From Actinobacteria bacterium UBA4719 (GTDB lineage Bacteria > Actinomycetota > Actinomycetes > Actinomycetales > Dermatophilaceae), in NCBI GenBank assembly GCA_002404345.1, contig DHJN01000078.1:1173-33550 (forward strand): 32,378 bases of DNA. Direction: 5' to 3'. The position numbers and the translations under genes are program-made. The notes beneath the pieces are model-generated. The model was not told the DNA's origin, searched no databases, and saw only the letters and a program-made list of their open reading frames with translations. Of the stretch, positions 1 through 7,670 are shown one piece after another (the first letter of the stretch is position 1; each line of letters opens with the position of its first letter).

Positions 1-194
1 CACTGCTCGGGGGTGTCGTCCTCATAGAAGATGGCCTCGACCGGGCAGACCGGCTCGCACGCGCCGCAGTCGACGCACTCGTCGGGGTGGATGTAGAGCG
101 AGCGCTCACCCTCGTAGATGCAGTCGACTGGGCATTCCTCAATGCAGGCCTTGTCCTTGAGGTCAACACAAGGCTGGGCGATGACATAGGTCAT
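1..194 (-). CDS. fdxA: Ferredoxin, 7Fe/8Fe bacterial type (C-terminus cut by window edge)
   Basis: Small soluble electron carrier holding a [3Fe-4S] and a [4Fe-4S] cluster. The visible 64 residues begin [20 protein letters not shown]. They contain the first cysteine set (CVDLKDKAC...CPVDCIYEG) and the second set ([16 protein letters not shown]), the order expected for actinobacterial FdxA of about 105 residues. The start at 194 is supported by a strong ribosome binding site (AGGAGG) some nine bases upstream. A TACTAG-like -10 element lies farther upstream on the minus strand, near 234. The gene diverges from the nif-like remnant. FdxA is common in actinomycetes without nitrogenase, so its presence does not by itself make this a nif locus. 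The end lies outside the window. Confidence 0.93.
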   Translation of the reverse strand, partial: MTYVIAQPCVDLKDKACIEECPVDCIYEGERSLYIHPDECVDCGACEPVCPVEAIFYEDDTPEQ

Positions 195-357
195 GGTGAG
201 CGGTCCTCCTGAGGTGCGACTGCAAGACAACACCTAGTATGCCGAGTCCGCAGGCCGGAAAGTTCCGCTGGACCGGTGCCAGGGCTGCAGTACTAGATCC
301 ACTGCGGCAGGCCCCCACGACCCGAAATCTTTCAGAAACAAATCGTGAGAAACGCTC

Positions 358-665
358 GTGCTGGTCGCCGTCGCCAGCAACGGCCGAGGCCGGGTGAACC
401 AGCATTTCGGTCGGGCCGAGGAGTTCTGGATCTACGAGGCGGCCCCCGGCTGGGCCCGGTTCGTGCAGGCCCGCAACGTCCGCTGCATCACTATCGCTGA
501 CGACGCGACGATCCAGAGTCGGTCATTGAGGTCGCAGTCGAGGTCGCAGACGAGGCCGCGGGCGCCGCCCTGGTCCCGGTCAAGGCCCCTGGCGCCGCCG
601 TGGTTGAGGCCGCGGGCGCCGCCCTGGTCGCGGCCGAGGCCGTACCGGTCGGAGGCGCGCGATGA
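358..665 (+). pseudogene. NifB C-terminal/NifX-like cofactor-binding fragment, broken
   Basis: The first 45 or so codons (frame starting at GTG 358) read LVAVASNGRGRVNQHFGRAE then EFWIYEAAPGWARFVQARNV. This matches the start of the NifX-like iron-molybdenum-cofactor domain found at the end of NifB or alone in NifX/NafY: VAVAS, NQHFG and the EFxIYE strand. After about position 495 the similarity stops. A different frame, open from about 516, reads SVIEVAVEVADEAAG and then Ala/Val-rich repeats. It ends at TGA 663-665, overlapping the next gene by four bases (ATGA), as in a normal operon. I infer a deletion that joined the start of a cofactor domain to the tail of the same or another gene. No NifB radical-SAM part is visible upstream. 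The domain call is fairly secure; the exact parent gene is not. Confidence 0.6.
552..629 (+). repeat. 24-bp direct repeat inside the nif-like remnant
   Basis: Units at 552-575 and 606-629 are identical 24-mers, and 582-605 is a diverged copy. In the tail frame they encode EAAGAALV. The unit length keeps the frame open, which suggests the tail was once, or still is, translated. Confidence 0.7.
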
Positions 666-1195
666 GCCAGCTCCTCGAAGTGACCGAATCAGCGCTCCGC
701 ACGCTTCAGGAAGTGCTGCCGCCAGCCGCTCAGGGCACCCCGGCAGTTCGCGCCTCCGCCCGGCTCGCCGACACCGGCAAACCGGCATACGAGCTGGCGG
801 CCATGGACGGCATGGACGGTCCGACGGCCGGCGACACCGTGGTGACCCTGGACGGGTTGGTGGTCTACGTCGACCCGGAGAGCGCCCCGATCCTGTCCGG
901 CGTACGGATCGACCACCTGGAGACCCCTCGGGCCGCCGGCTTCGTATTCCGCCCGTCTGACGCCCAGCTGACCGCCCGGGTTGAGACCGCGTTGAACGAC
1001 GTCCGGCCGCGGCTACAGGCCGACGGCGGGGACGTCGAGCTGGTCGAGGTACGCGAGGCGCGTGCGCTGCTTGCCTTCCGCGGGAGCTGCGTGGGATGCA
1101 GCATGGCCAGCATGACGCTGACCCGGCTCCTGGAGCAGCATCTGCGCGAGGCCGTTCCCGAGCTGGCGGCGGTCACAGCCGAAACAGTTTCGTGA
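662..1195 (+). CDS. NfuA-like Fe-S carrier: degenerate A-type domain plus Nfu domain
   Basis: 177 residues, close to NfuA length (about 190). Residues 1-95 resemble the HesB/IscA A-type fold (a DTVV strand, VYVDPESAPILSG, IDHLETPRAAGFVF) but lack the three cluster-binding cysteines, as in the N-terminal domain of NfuA. Residues 100-170 are an Nfu/NifU C-terminal domain (RPRLQADGGDVELVEV, then CVGCSMASMTL) with the conserved CxxC that holds a bridging [4Fe-4S] cluster. The likely role is delivery of Fe-S clusters to apo-proteins. ATG 662 overlaps the stop of the preceding fragment, which indicates an operon. It is the only intact gene of the three-gene remnant and may be retained for general Fe-S assembly. 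An alternative name is a NifU-like accessory protein. Confidence 0.85.
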   Translation: MSQLLEVTESALRTLQEVLPPAAQGTPAVRASARLADTGKPAYELAAMDGMDGPTAGDTVVTLDGLVVYVDPESAPILSGVRIDHLETPRAAGFVFRPSDAQLTARVETALNDVRPRLQADGGDVELVEVREARALLAFRGSCVGCSMASMTLTRLLEQHLREAVPELAAVTAETVS

Positions 1196-1232
1196 CCCGC
1201 GGTCTGGATGCTCCAGCGACCAGGGAGCAGAT

Positions 1233-1882
1233 GTGACTGCCCTGTCAGACACCCACGCTCGCCAGTTGTCCCTGCCCGGCTTCGGGGTGGCCGCTCAGCG
1301 GCGGTTAGCCGAAAGCACCGTGCTCACCCGTCCTCGCTTGGCCACCCTCGCGTCGACTGCGCCGAGGCCACCCTTCGCCGCCATTACCCGGACGTGGCGG
1401 TGGTCGCCGTGCCCGAGCCGATCACGGCCGACCAGACCTCGCCGTTCCTGGTGCAGGCAGACGTGGTCGTGGACGCCCGACACAACTTTCCCGAACGGCT
1501 GCTGCTCAACCGGCTCTGCGTCCAGCTGGGGGTGCCGATGGTGGAGGCGGCCATGAACGGCGCGGAGGGCCAGGTGAGCGTCGTTCGGCCCGGCCAAACG
1601 GCGTGCCTGGCGTGTCGGTGCGGGGACGGCGACCCGGAGTGGGAGCCCTTGGAGTTCCCCGTACTCGGGGCGGTCGCCGGGAGGGTTGGCTGCCTCGCCG
1701 CCATAGAGGCGATCAAGGTTGTGACGGGCTGGGGCAAGCCCCTGGACGATCGGCTCCTCACGCTCGACCTGGAGCACATGATCTTCCAGACGCTTCCCAT
1801 AACCCGCGATCCCGCCTGCCCGGTCTGCGCGGGGAGCTATCCGACACCTGCAACCGGGACAGCCCAGTCGCGGCCGAACTAG
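1233..1882 (+). pseudogene. hesA: HesA/MoeB/ThiF-type adenylyltransferase with internal deletion and frameshift
   Basis: GTG 1233, with GGGAG upstream, opens a frame reading MTALSDTHARQLSLPGFGVA, the usual start of HesA/ThiF E1-like enzymes (R-Q-x-x-L-P-x-F-G). At about 1315-1330 this frame loses similarity. The matching continuation is in the frame of stop 1880-1882: SLGHPRVDCAEATLRRHYPD, then VVDARHNFPERLLLNRLC, GVPMVEAAMNGAEGQVSVV, CLACRCGDGD and CPVCAG. The last two supply the zinc cysteine pairs. The stretch that should lie between (VIGxGGLGSPV... to ...NLQRQ, roughly 40 residues) is absent. With it go the glycine-rich ATP loop and the acidic residue after the second strand. The protein therefore cannot be a working adenylating enzyme. 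HesA is best known from nif clusters; a MoeB/ThiF relative is the alternative. Confidence 0.75.
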
Positions 1883-2018
1883 CCCGCGTGTCCGCGGCCT
1901 GACGAGTCTCTTGGCCGGTCAGAGGGGGAGTTGAGCCGCTCGCGCCGCTGCCTTTCACGGCACGGCGAGGCCGTCATGTTGAGGTGTTTGGCGCGGGGGT
2001 GCTTTCCTCATATCACGA

Positions 2019-2615
2019 TTACTTCGTGTGGGGCGGGAACCCCTCTGAGGAATCGGCAACGGATGGACCAGTGCCACTAGCCAGCGTCTCGACCCAGAAT
2101 CGGCACTTGTGCACGTCCCTGCGGGCTGGCGCGACGTTCTCCAGAACGCCGCCGCAGTTCTCGATGACGTTGATGCAGCCCACGTTATAGGCATCGCAGG
2201 TCACGAGCAGACGCGCCAGACCAGTCGACGCCGCGACCGCGAGGGACTGGCGCAGGATGGCCGTCGCGTAACCGCGACGACGAAACCCGGGACGAACCCC
2301 AATGCCGATGTGACCCGCCACCTCTGAGAGGTAGGGGTTGAGGTGGTGCCGAATCGAGACGCGGCCGACAACCTGCCCATCTACCTCAGCAACGAGAAAC
2401 GTCGCCGGCACCCAGCCTTTGGGTACGTCAACGCCAAGGCGTAGCCCCTCCAGCCGTGCAAGGTATGCCGGCCATGGTTCCCCCCGTTTCAGGTCGAGGA
2501 GGAAGTCGAAGGCATCCTGGGCGATCTCCCAGTGTGCGTGCCGGGCCTGCTTCTCGTCCGAGACACCCAAGGGCCGCAGCAGCATTGGCGGCTGGCCGCT
2601 GATTTTTTCGTCCAT
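2019..2615 (-). CDS. GNAT family N-acetyltransferase
   Basis: 198 residues with one GNAT domain over residues 60-175. VDGQVVGRVSIRH forms the central strands. The acetyl-CoA pyrophosphate loop is VRPGFRRRGYATAIL (the Q/R-x-x-G-x-G/A motif), followed by LLVTCDAYNVGCINVIENCG, the typical N-x-x-S/C-x-x-x-I-x-x-x-G end. The enzyme transfers an acetyl group from acetyl-CoA to an amine; the substrate cannot be read from sequence. ATG 2615 has AGGTG a few bases upstream. The N-terminal 55 residues (PLGVSDEKQARHAHWEIAQD) resemble those of other uncharacterised GNATs. It stands alone, convergent with the nif-like remnant. The 136 bases before its stop hold nothing I recognise. Confidence 0.88.
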   Translation of the reverse strand: MDEKISGQPPMLLRPLGVSDEKQARHAHWEIAQDAFDFLLDLKRGEPWPAYLARLEGLRLGVDVPKGWVPATFLVAEVDGQVVGRVSIRHHLNPYLSEVAGHIGIGVRPGFRRRGYATAILRQSLAVAASTGLARLLVTCDAYNVGCINVIENCGGVLENVAPARRDVHKCRFWVETLASGTGPSVADSSEGFPPHTK

Positions 2616-2810
2616 TACGCACCTGTCCGTTGCTTGCCAGTTCGGCTACCTGATAGAGCTCAGGGTATCGGCGGCGGCGATGTCTTGACTCATCCCGGTG
2701 ACGCGTCCTGGATCAGTTCAGCCAGTTCACCGATCAGCTCGCCTCGCCTGCTGACACCGGCGGGCGAAACTCTGTGCGGTCCAACGGAGGCAGAGAAAGG
2801 AACAAACGAG

Positions 2811-2840
2811 CCCCTGACCTGCGTCTCCGCAGGTCAGGGG
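2811..2840 (-). terminator. Intrinsic terminator downstream of tRNA-His
   Basis: A perfect 12-bp inverted repeat (CCCCTGACCTGC / GCAGGTCAGGGG) with a six-base loop. On the minus strand it is followed by a T-enriched stretch (CTCGTTTGTTCCTTTCTC). It lies just past the 3' end of tRNA-His. Confidence 0.85.
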
Positions 2841-2851
2841 CCCTCTGTGGT

Positions 2852-2928
2852 TGGGGTGAGTGACGGGACTTGAACCCGCGACATCCGCCACCACAAGGCG
2901 GCGCTCTACCAGCTGAGCTACACCCACC
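2852..2928 (-). tRNA. tRNA-His (anticodon GTG)
   Basis: Complete cloverleaf. The acceptor stem is GTGGGTG/CACTCAC with one G-U pair, the D arm is AGCTCAGCTGGTAGAGC, and the anticodon loop carries GTG. The T arm contains GGTTCAAGTCC. The histidine identity features are present: G-1 (from 2928) opposite C73 (from 2855). CCA is encoded at 2852-2854. Confidence 0.97.
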
Positions 2929-3079
2929 ATGCCCTGCGACCACCATGACGGCAGCCGCGCGCGGCGCTTATGTTACCCGTTCTCGCATGCAGTTCTGACC
3001 AGCGGGGGCCCTGTTCCCAGGAGCGTGCGGGGATCCCAGGAGCGTGCGGGCGAGCGGCGACAGAGCGACAGACGGCAGA

Positions 3080-3715
3080 TCAGGAGCTGGCCGGACCGAT
3101 CTCGTGACGGGCTGCGATCGCCTTTGCTGTCTCGGAGTCCGGACCGGGCGGTGCCACGAAGATCGCCTCCCGGTAGTAGCGCAGCTCGGCGATGCTCTCA
3201 CGGATGTCGGCCAGTGCCCGGTGGCCGCCGGCCTTCTTCGGGGAGTTGAAGTACGCCCGCGGGAACCACCGCAGGGCCAGCTCCTTGATCGAGGAGACGT
3301 CGATGATCCGATAGTGCAGGTGGGACTCGAGCTCGGGCATGTCGCGGGCCAGGAACCCTCGGTCCGTCGCCACGGTGTTGCCGCCCAGAGGTGCCTTCGC
3401 GGCATCCGGCGCCCACTCGCGGACGTATGCCAGGACCTGCTCCTCGGCCTCCGTCATCGTGATGCCCGCGGCCAGCTCCTCGAGCAGACCGCTGGACGTG
3501 TGCATGTCGCGGACGAAGTCGTCCATCTGCTCGAGCGCTTCGGCCGGAGGCTTGATGACCAGGTCGATGCCGTCGCCGAGCTGGTTCAGCTCGAAGTCCG
3601 TCACCAGTGCTGCCACCTCGATCAGGGCGTCGTTGGTCAGGCTGAGACCGGTCATCTCGCAGTCAATCCAGATGATCCGGTCATTGGTCGCGCGTCGATT
3701 GGTGTTCTGGGCCAC
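3080..3715 (-). CDS. orn: Oligoribonuclease (DEDDh 3'-5' exoribonuclease)
   Basis: Degrades two- to five-base RNA fragments, above all dinucleotides, finishing mRNA decay and pGpG turnover in the cytoplasm. The DEDDh motifs are visible: IIWIDCEMTGL (first Asp and Glu), the ALGGNTVATDRGFL region (second Asp), and KKAGGHRALADIRESI (His and final Asp). I choose GTG 3715 because AAGGTGGGG lies just upstream and the family usually begins a few residues before DRIIWIDCE. An earlier in-frame GTG at 3742 would add nine residues. The product is 211 residues, normal for actinobacterial Orn. Placement between tRNA-His and tRNA-Arg is common in actinomycetes. Confidence 0.95.
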   Translation of the reverse strand: MAQNTNRRATNDRIIWIDCEMTGLSLTNDALIEVAALVTDFELNQLGDGIDLVIKPPAEALEQMDDFVRDMHTSSGLLEELAAGITMTEAEEQVLAYVREWAPDAAKAPLGGNTVATDRGFLARDMPELESHLHYRIIDVSSIKELALRWFPRAYFNSPKKAGGHRALADIRESIAELRYYREAIFVAPPGPDSETAKAIAARHEIGPASS

Positions 3716-3787
3716 GCACCCCACCTTAGAGGGCGGCTGCACCGGCCTAGGGTATGACGCCGGGTGTGCGCCGAATAGAAGGCGGTG

Positions 3788-3861
3788 CGCCCCCGGCAGG
3801 ACTCGAACCTGCGACCTAGAGATTAGAAGGCTCTTGCTCTATCCATCTGAGCTACGGGGGC
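3788..3861 (-). tRNA. tRNA-Arg (anticodon TCT)
   Basis: Acceptor stem GCCCCCG/CGGGGGC and D arm AGCTCAGATGGATAGAGC. The anticodon stem-loop is GAGCCTTCTAATCTC with TCT, and the T arm contains GGTTCGAGTCC. CCA is not encoded. Confidence 0.96.
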
Positions 3862-4025
3862 ATCTGCCCGCGGCTGGCGGCAGGCAACGCGAGAATTGTA
3901 GGGGAGCACGCGGCATACGGGTGCGGGTTGGGCAGTGTTGGCCACCTCGACCAAGCCGGACAAATCCCCGTATTTGCCTGCCCCGGGTTGAGTTGCAGGC
4001 ACTGGACAAGGCAGGCTTTCGGCTT

Positions 4026-5732
4026 GTGACGGTCGGGGTTGATGACAGGGGGCTGCTGAGCGCTGTTGAGCAGCTCGGCAGCGAGGTCCAGAACGCCACC
4101 CTCCCCCTGGACCTTCCAGGCGTCGCAGAAGCCCGAGCGGCGCAGTCTGCCCTGCTCAAACAGCTCGACGACTACGTCATACCGCGTCTGACCTCGCTGG
4201 ATGCGCCGCTACTCGCCGTGGTGGGCGGATCGACCGGCGCCGGCAAGTCCACCCTGGTCAACTCCCTGGTCGGCTCAGCCGTCAGCCGGGTGGGGGTGCT
4301 GCGCCCGACCACCCGGCTGCCTGTTCTGGTGCACCACTGTGAAGACGAGCGCTGGTTCACCGGGAGCCGGATCCTGCCTGACCTGGCTCGCATCACGGGA
4401 GCCGACGGGGCCCGCGACGACCACGGCGCTGTTCGCCTCATCGCCTCCGAGACCCTGCCTGCCGGTCTGGCCCTGCTCGATGCGCCGGACATCGACTCGG
4501 TGGTCCAGGCGAACCGCGATCTCGCCCGCCAGCTGCTCTCCGCCGCTGACCTCTGGCTTTTCGTCACCACAGCAGCGCGGTATGCCGACGCCGTGCCCTG
4601 GGACCTCCTTCGTGGCGCCTCCGAACGCGGCACGTCGGTGGCGATCGTCCTGGACCGCGTGCCGCCCGAGGCCATGGAAGAGATCCGCACTCATCTGGCG
4701 TCCATGCTGCGCGAGCAGGGACTGGCCAGCGCGCCGATCTTCACCGTCGTCGAAACCACCCTGACGGTCGACGGTCTGCTCTCCGAGCACGAGATCGCCC
4801 GGCTGCGTTCGTGGCTCTCGGCACTGGCACGTGACGCCAAGGCGCGTTCGATCATCATCCGCCGGACGCTCACCGGTGCGCTGAACTCCATGCGTGACAC
4901 CGTGCTCACCCTCTCGGGCGCGACTTCCGGGCAGGAAGTTGCCACGGCCGCGCTGCACCAGGAGGTGAGGGCTGCCTATGTCGCCGCGATGCAGGCGGTC
5001 GAGCACGCGATGACCGATGGGACCCTGCTGCGTGGGGAGGTCCTCGCCCGCTGGCAGGAGTTCGTGGGCACAGGGGAGCTCCTGCGTCAGGTGGAGGCCG
5101 GGATCTCACGGCTGCGCGACCGGATAACCGCAGCTATCAAAGGCAATTCGCCACCCACTTCAGGCCTGGGGGAGGCGCTGCAATCCGGAGTTGCCGAGCT
5201 CCTGACGGCCCAGTCACGGGGGGCTTCGGCGACCGTTCTCAGGCGTTGGCGTCAGCTGCCCGGGGGCCCCGAGGTGGTGGCGGCGCACCCCGAGCTGGCC
5301 AACCCTGTGCCGCAGAGCGTGGGCAACGTCGAGCGGCTGGTCCGTGACTGGCAGGGCGAGGTTCTCCAGCTGGTCCGCGCCGAGGGCAAGGACCGCCGCA
5401 CCACGGCGCGGGTGCTCTCCTTTGGTGTCAACGGCGTTGGCGTGATCCTCATGCTCCTGGTGTTTGGTCAGACCGGTGGTCTGACTGGCGGCGAAGTGGG
5501 CATCGCTGGCGGCTCGGCAGTCCTGGCGCAGCGCATCCTGGAGGCCATCTTCGGTGACCAGGCCGTTCGCGACCTGGCCGCCAAGGCTCGTCGCCAGCTG
5601 ATGGTCAGGGCCGAGGAGCTGTATGCCGGTGAGCAGGCACCCTTGCACGCTGCGGTCGCAGCCGTCCAGGTCAGTGCCGGGCAGGCGGGCAGGATCAAGG
5701 CCGCCTTGGTCGCGCTCGAGGCGGCGCGGTGA
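4026..5732 (+). CDS. Dynamin-like P-loop GTPase, membrane associated
   Basis: About 569 residues. The G1 loop is GGSTGAGKST near residues 67-76 and a G3-like LLDAPDID follows. The G4 region reads VAIVLDRVPPEAM, with LDR in place of the usual NKxD. The C-terminal third has a hydrophobic hairpin (VLSFGVNGVGVILMLLVFG near 463-481, then a Gly/Ala-rich stretch), consistent with membrane insertion in the bacterial dynamin manner. Family members are thought to bind GTP and act on membranes; the exact role is unknown. GTG 4026 is my preferred start, with TTG 3993 as the alternative. The open frame extends far upstream, but across orn and tRNA-Arg, so that part is not real. The stop overlaps the next GTPase by four bases, so the two are surely co-translated. 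Confidence 0.83.
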   Translation: MTVGVDDRGLLSAVEQLGSEVQNATLPLDLPGVAEARAAQSALLKQLDDYVIPRLTSLDAPLLAVVGGSTGAGKSTLVNSLVGSAVSRVGVLRPTTRLPVLVHHCEDERWFTGSRILPDLARITGADGARDDHGAVRLIASETLPAGLALLDAPDIDSVVQANRDLARQLLSAADLWLFVTTAARYADAVPWDLLRGASERGTSVAIVLDRVPPEAMEEIRTHLASMLREQGLASAPIFTVVETTLTVDGLLSEHEIARLRSWLSALARDAKARSIIIRRTLTGALNSMRDTVLTLSGATSGQEVATAALHQEVRAAYVAAMQAVEHAMTDGTLLRGEVLARWQEFVGTGELLRQVEAGISRLRDRITAAIKGNSPPTSGLGEALQSGVAELLTAQSRGASATVLRRWRQLPGGPEVVAAHPELANPVPQSVGNVERLVRDWQGEVLQLVRAEGKDRRTTARVLSFGVNGVGVILMLLVFGQTGGLTGGEVGIAGGSAVLAQRILEAIFGDQAVRDLAAKARRQLMVRAEELYAGEQAPLHAAVAAVQVSAGQAGRIKAALVALEAAR

Positions 5733-7561
5733 GTCCGCTGACGACGGGGGCTCGGGCGGCTCCGGGGAAGGAGCCGTCAGTGGGCGCTGTGGCCGACATG
5801 ACTGAGCTGTCGGCTGAGCTGGTCCAGGCCAGGGCCGCTGCGTTGAGGTCGGCGCTGGAGTCTGGCGCCGGTTGCCTGCCTGCCGGTGGCGTCGACCGGG
5901 CAGAGGCCGCCATCGTCAAGACCGCTGCGCGCACCTCGATCGCCGGCGGGCACACCGTGGTCGCGCTCGCCGGTGCCACCGGCAGCGGCAAGTCAAGCCT
6001 GTTCAACGGCCTCATCGGAGCCGATGTTGCCCACGCCGGGGCCCGTCGGCCGACCACGGCTACGCCGACCGCGGCGGTCTGGGGGAGTGAGTCCGCAGCG
6101 GCTCTGCTCGACTGGCTGATGGTCGGGGCGCGTCACCTGGTGGGCGAAAGCACTTCTGGCGTAACGGGTTCCGACGTCGGTCCTGCTGGCCCGCACGCCA
6201 CAGTGCCTCCGCGAGCGACAGTGCCTCCGCACGCCACCGTGCCTCAGCTCTCGACGGTGCCTCCGCGCGCTCCCGGACTCGAGCTCGACGGGCTGGTGCT
6301 GCTGGATCTGCCCGACTTCGACTCCCACGAGGCGGCGCACCGCATCGAGGCCGAACGGGTGCTCGCCCTGGTCGACGTCTTCATCTGGGTCACCGACCCC
6401 CAGAAGTACGCCGACGCGCGCCTGCACGAGGACTACATCGCAAAGCTCTCGGCCCACAACGCCGTCACCATCGCGGTCCTGAACCAGGCCGACCGTCTGA
6501 CCCCGGAGGCGCTCGCTGCCTGTCGCAGCGATCTCCTGCGGCTCCTCGTCGCCGATGGTGTCGTCGACGCCGAGGTGATCGCCACGTCGGCCACCGATGG
6601 CAGCGGCGTGGTCGATCTGCACCACCGGATCAGTGCGGCCGTTGCGGGTCAGAACGCAGCTGTTCAGCGTCTCGACTCCGACTTGCGTTCTGCCGCAACG
6701 GTTCTGCGCGCAAGTGTCGCCGATTCCGAGCCCCGCCTGGATGACTCCGCCGACGCGAGCCTGATCGACGCGCTCACCCGCGCGGCCGGCATACCGATCA
6801 TTCTGGACGCCGTCGAGCGGGACTTTCGGCGCGAGACCTGGGCCCGCACCGGCTGGCCGTTCACCCGGTGGGCCAAGGCTCTGCGCCCTGCGCCGCTGAA
6901 GCTCCTCGGCTTGAACAGGGACTCATTGAACAGGGACTCATCGGGTCGTTCCGGCGTTATCTCGGTGTCCGACGTCCGTTCGGTGCTCGGTCGGTCATCG
7001 CTGCCTCCCGCGACCCCGGCGGCGCGTTCGGCTGTGGAGCTGGCTACCCGGGAGCTGGGGGACCGGGCCGGTCTGGCCCTGCCACAGGCATGGACCGATG
7101 CGGTCAACGATGCTGCCATGCCGCCGGGGGAGGACCTCGCAGACGCGTTGGACCAGGCAGTTGTCGGCACCTCCCTTCGCACCCGAAATCCGTTGTGGTG
7201 GACCGTTTGTGGGGTGCTGCAGGGGATCTTTGCGTTGACCACTGTCGCCGGCCTGGTCTGGCTCGTCGTACTGATGGTGCTCGGATGGCTGCAGCTTGGG
7301 GTCGAAGCTCCTCGCCTCGGACCGCTGCCGTACCCGTTCCTGTTGCTGGTAGGGGGCCTGCTCATCGGCTTCCTGATGTCCCAGCTGACCAGGGCCATCG
7401 GTCGGGTCGGCGCTGCGCGGCGCAAGGTGGTGGTGGCGGCTCGCCTGCGCGACATGGTGTCGCAGGTGGCGCGCGATCGGCTCGTCGCGCCGGTCCAGGA
7501 GGTCCTTGACCGACACCGTATGACGCGGGAGCACCTCGAGGCCGCGGGCAGACGCGTCTGA
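5729..7561 (+). CDS. YfjP-family GTPase with C-terminal membrane segments
   Basis: 610 residues, starting at GTG 5729 inside the stop of the preceding GTPase (GTGA overlap). The G1 motif is AGATGSGKSS (81-90), the switch threonine region is RRPTTATPTAAVW, G3 is LLDLPDFDS and G4 is AVLNQADRL (NQAD for NKxD). Two or three membrane segments lie near residues 490-525 and 532-552, followed by a helical tail. Between switch I and G3 there is an unusual proline-rich insertion (residues 155-178) made of P-x-A-T-V-P repeats, and a second insertion (395-404) repeats LNRDS. Both are also DNA repeats. Paired dynamin-like/YfjP-like genes probably form a hetero-complex at the membrane. Function is unknown beyond GTP binding. 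Confidence 0.85.
   Translation: MSPLTTGARAAPGKEPSVGAVADMTELSAELVQARAAALRSALESGAGCLPAGGVDRAEAAIVKTAARTSIAGGHTVVALAGATGSGKSSLFNGLIGADVAHAGARRPTTATPTAAVWGSESAAALLDWLMVGARHLVGESTSGVTGSDVGPAGPHATVPPRATVPPHATVPQLSTVPPRAPGLELDGLVLLDLPDFDSHEAAHRIEAERVLALVDVFIWVTDPQKYADARLHEDYIAKLSAHNAVTIAVLNQADRLTPEALAACRSDLLRLLVADGVVDAEVIATSATDGSGVVDLHHRISAAVAGQNAAVQRLDSDLRSAATVLRASVADSEPRLDDSADASLIDALTRAAGIPIILDAVERDFRRETWARTGWPFTRWAKALRPAPLKLLGLNRDSLNRDSSGRSGVISVSDVRSVLGRSSLPPATPAARSAVELATRELGDRAGLALPQAWTDAVNDAAMPPGEDLADALDQAVVGTSLRTRNPLWWTVCGVLQGIFALTTVAGLVWLVVLMVLGWLQLGVEAPRLGPLPYPFLLLVGGLLIGFLMSQLTRAIGRVGAARRKVVVAARLRDMVSQVARDRLVAPVQEVLDRHRMTREHLEAAGRRV
6191..6262 (+). repeat. In-frame 18-bp tandem repeat in the YfjP-like GTPase
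   Basis: Four head-to-tail 18-bp units (6191, 6209, 6227, 6245), each close to CCGCACGCCACAGTGCCT and encoding P-x-A-T-V-P. They insert a proline-rich linker in the GTPase domain. Confidence 0.85.
6911..6940 (+). repeat. In-frame 15-bp perfect duplication in the YfjP-like GTPase
   Basis: TTGAACAGGGACTCA occurs twice, head to tail and without mismatch, encoding LNRDSLNRDS. Perfect identity suggests a recent duplication. Confidence 0.9.
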
Positions 7562-7574
7562 GCTCACTCAGCGT

Positions 7575-7670
7575 CAAACCTAGGGATGGTGTCGTTGCGA
7601 GGCGCGCAAACCTAGGGATGAGGCTGGCAGTTCAAGGTCAAACCTGGGGGTGGTGCCGTTCGTCCACAAC
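7575..7670. repeat. Three 32-bp-spaced copies of CAAACCTAGGGATG between GTPase and ssb genes
   Basis: The 14-mer CAAACCTAGGGATG occurs at 7575 and 7607, and as CAAACCTGGGGGTG at 7639, exactly 32 bp apart each time. The 18 bases between copies differ. The block fills much of the 236-base gap before ssb. It could be protein-binding sites spaced by about three helical turns, or decayed tandem repeats. No terminator with a T-tract is evident here. Confidence 0.75.

Noticed and set aside
1..1882. Functional nitrogen-fixation cluster
   Set aside because: Two of three candidate genes are broken, no nitrogenase structural genes are present, and FdxA is not nif-specific.
2690..2750. C-terminal end of a small gene on the minus strand (GELIGELAELIQDASPG)
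   Set aside because: No start codon or upstream coding signal; the frame runs into the tRNA-His terminator.
3339..4025. N-terminal extension of the dynamin-like GTPase
   Set aside because: The frame is open but runs antisense through orn and tRNA-Arg and has no family similarity before about residue LLSAVEQLG.
7575..7670. CRISPR array
   Set aside because: Only three 14-base repeats with 18-base gaps, no further units and no cas genes nearby.
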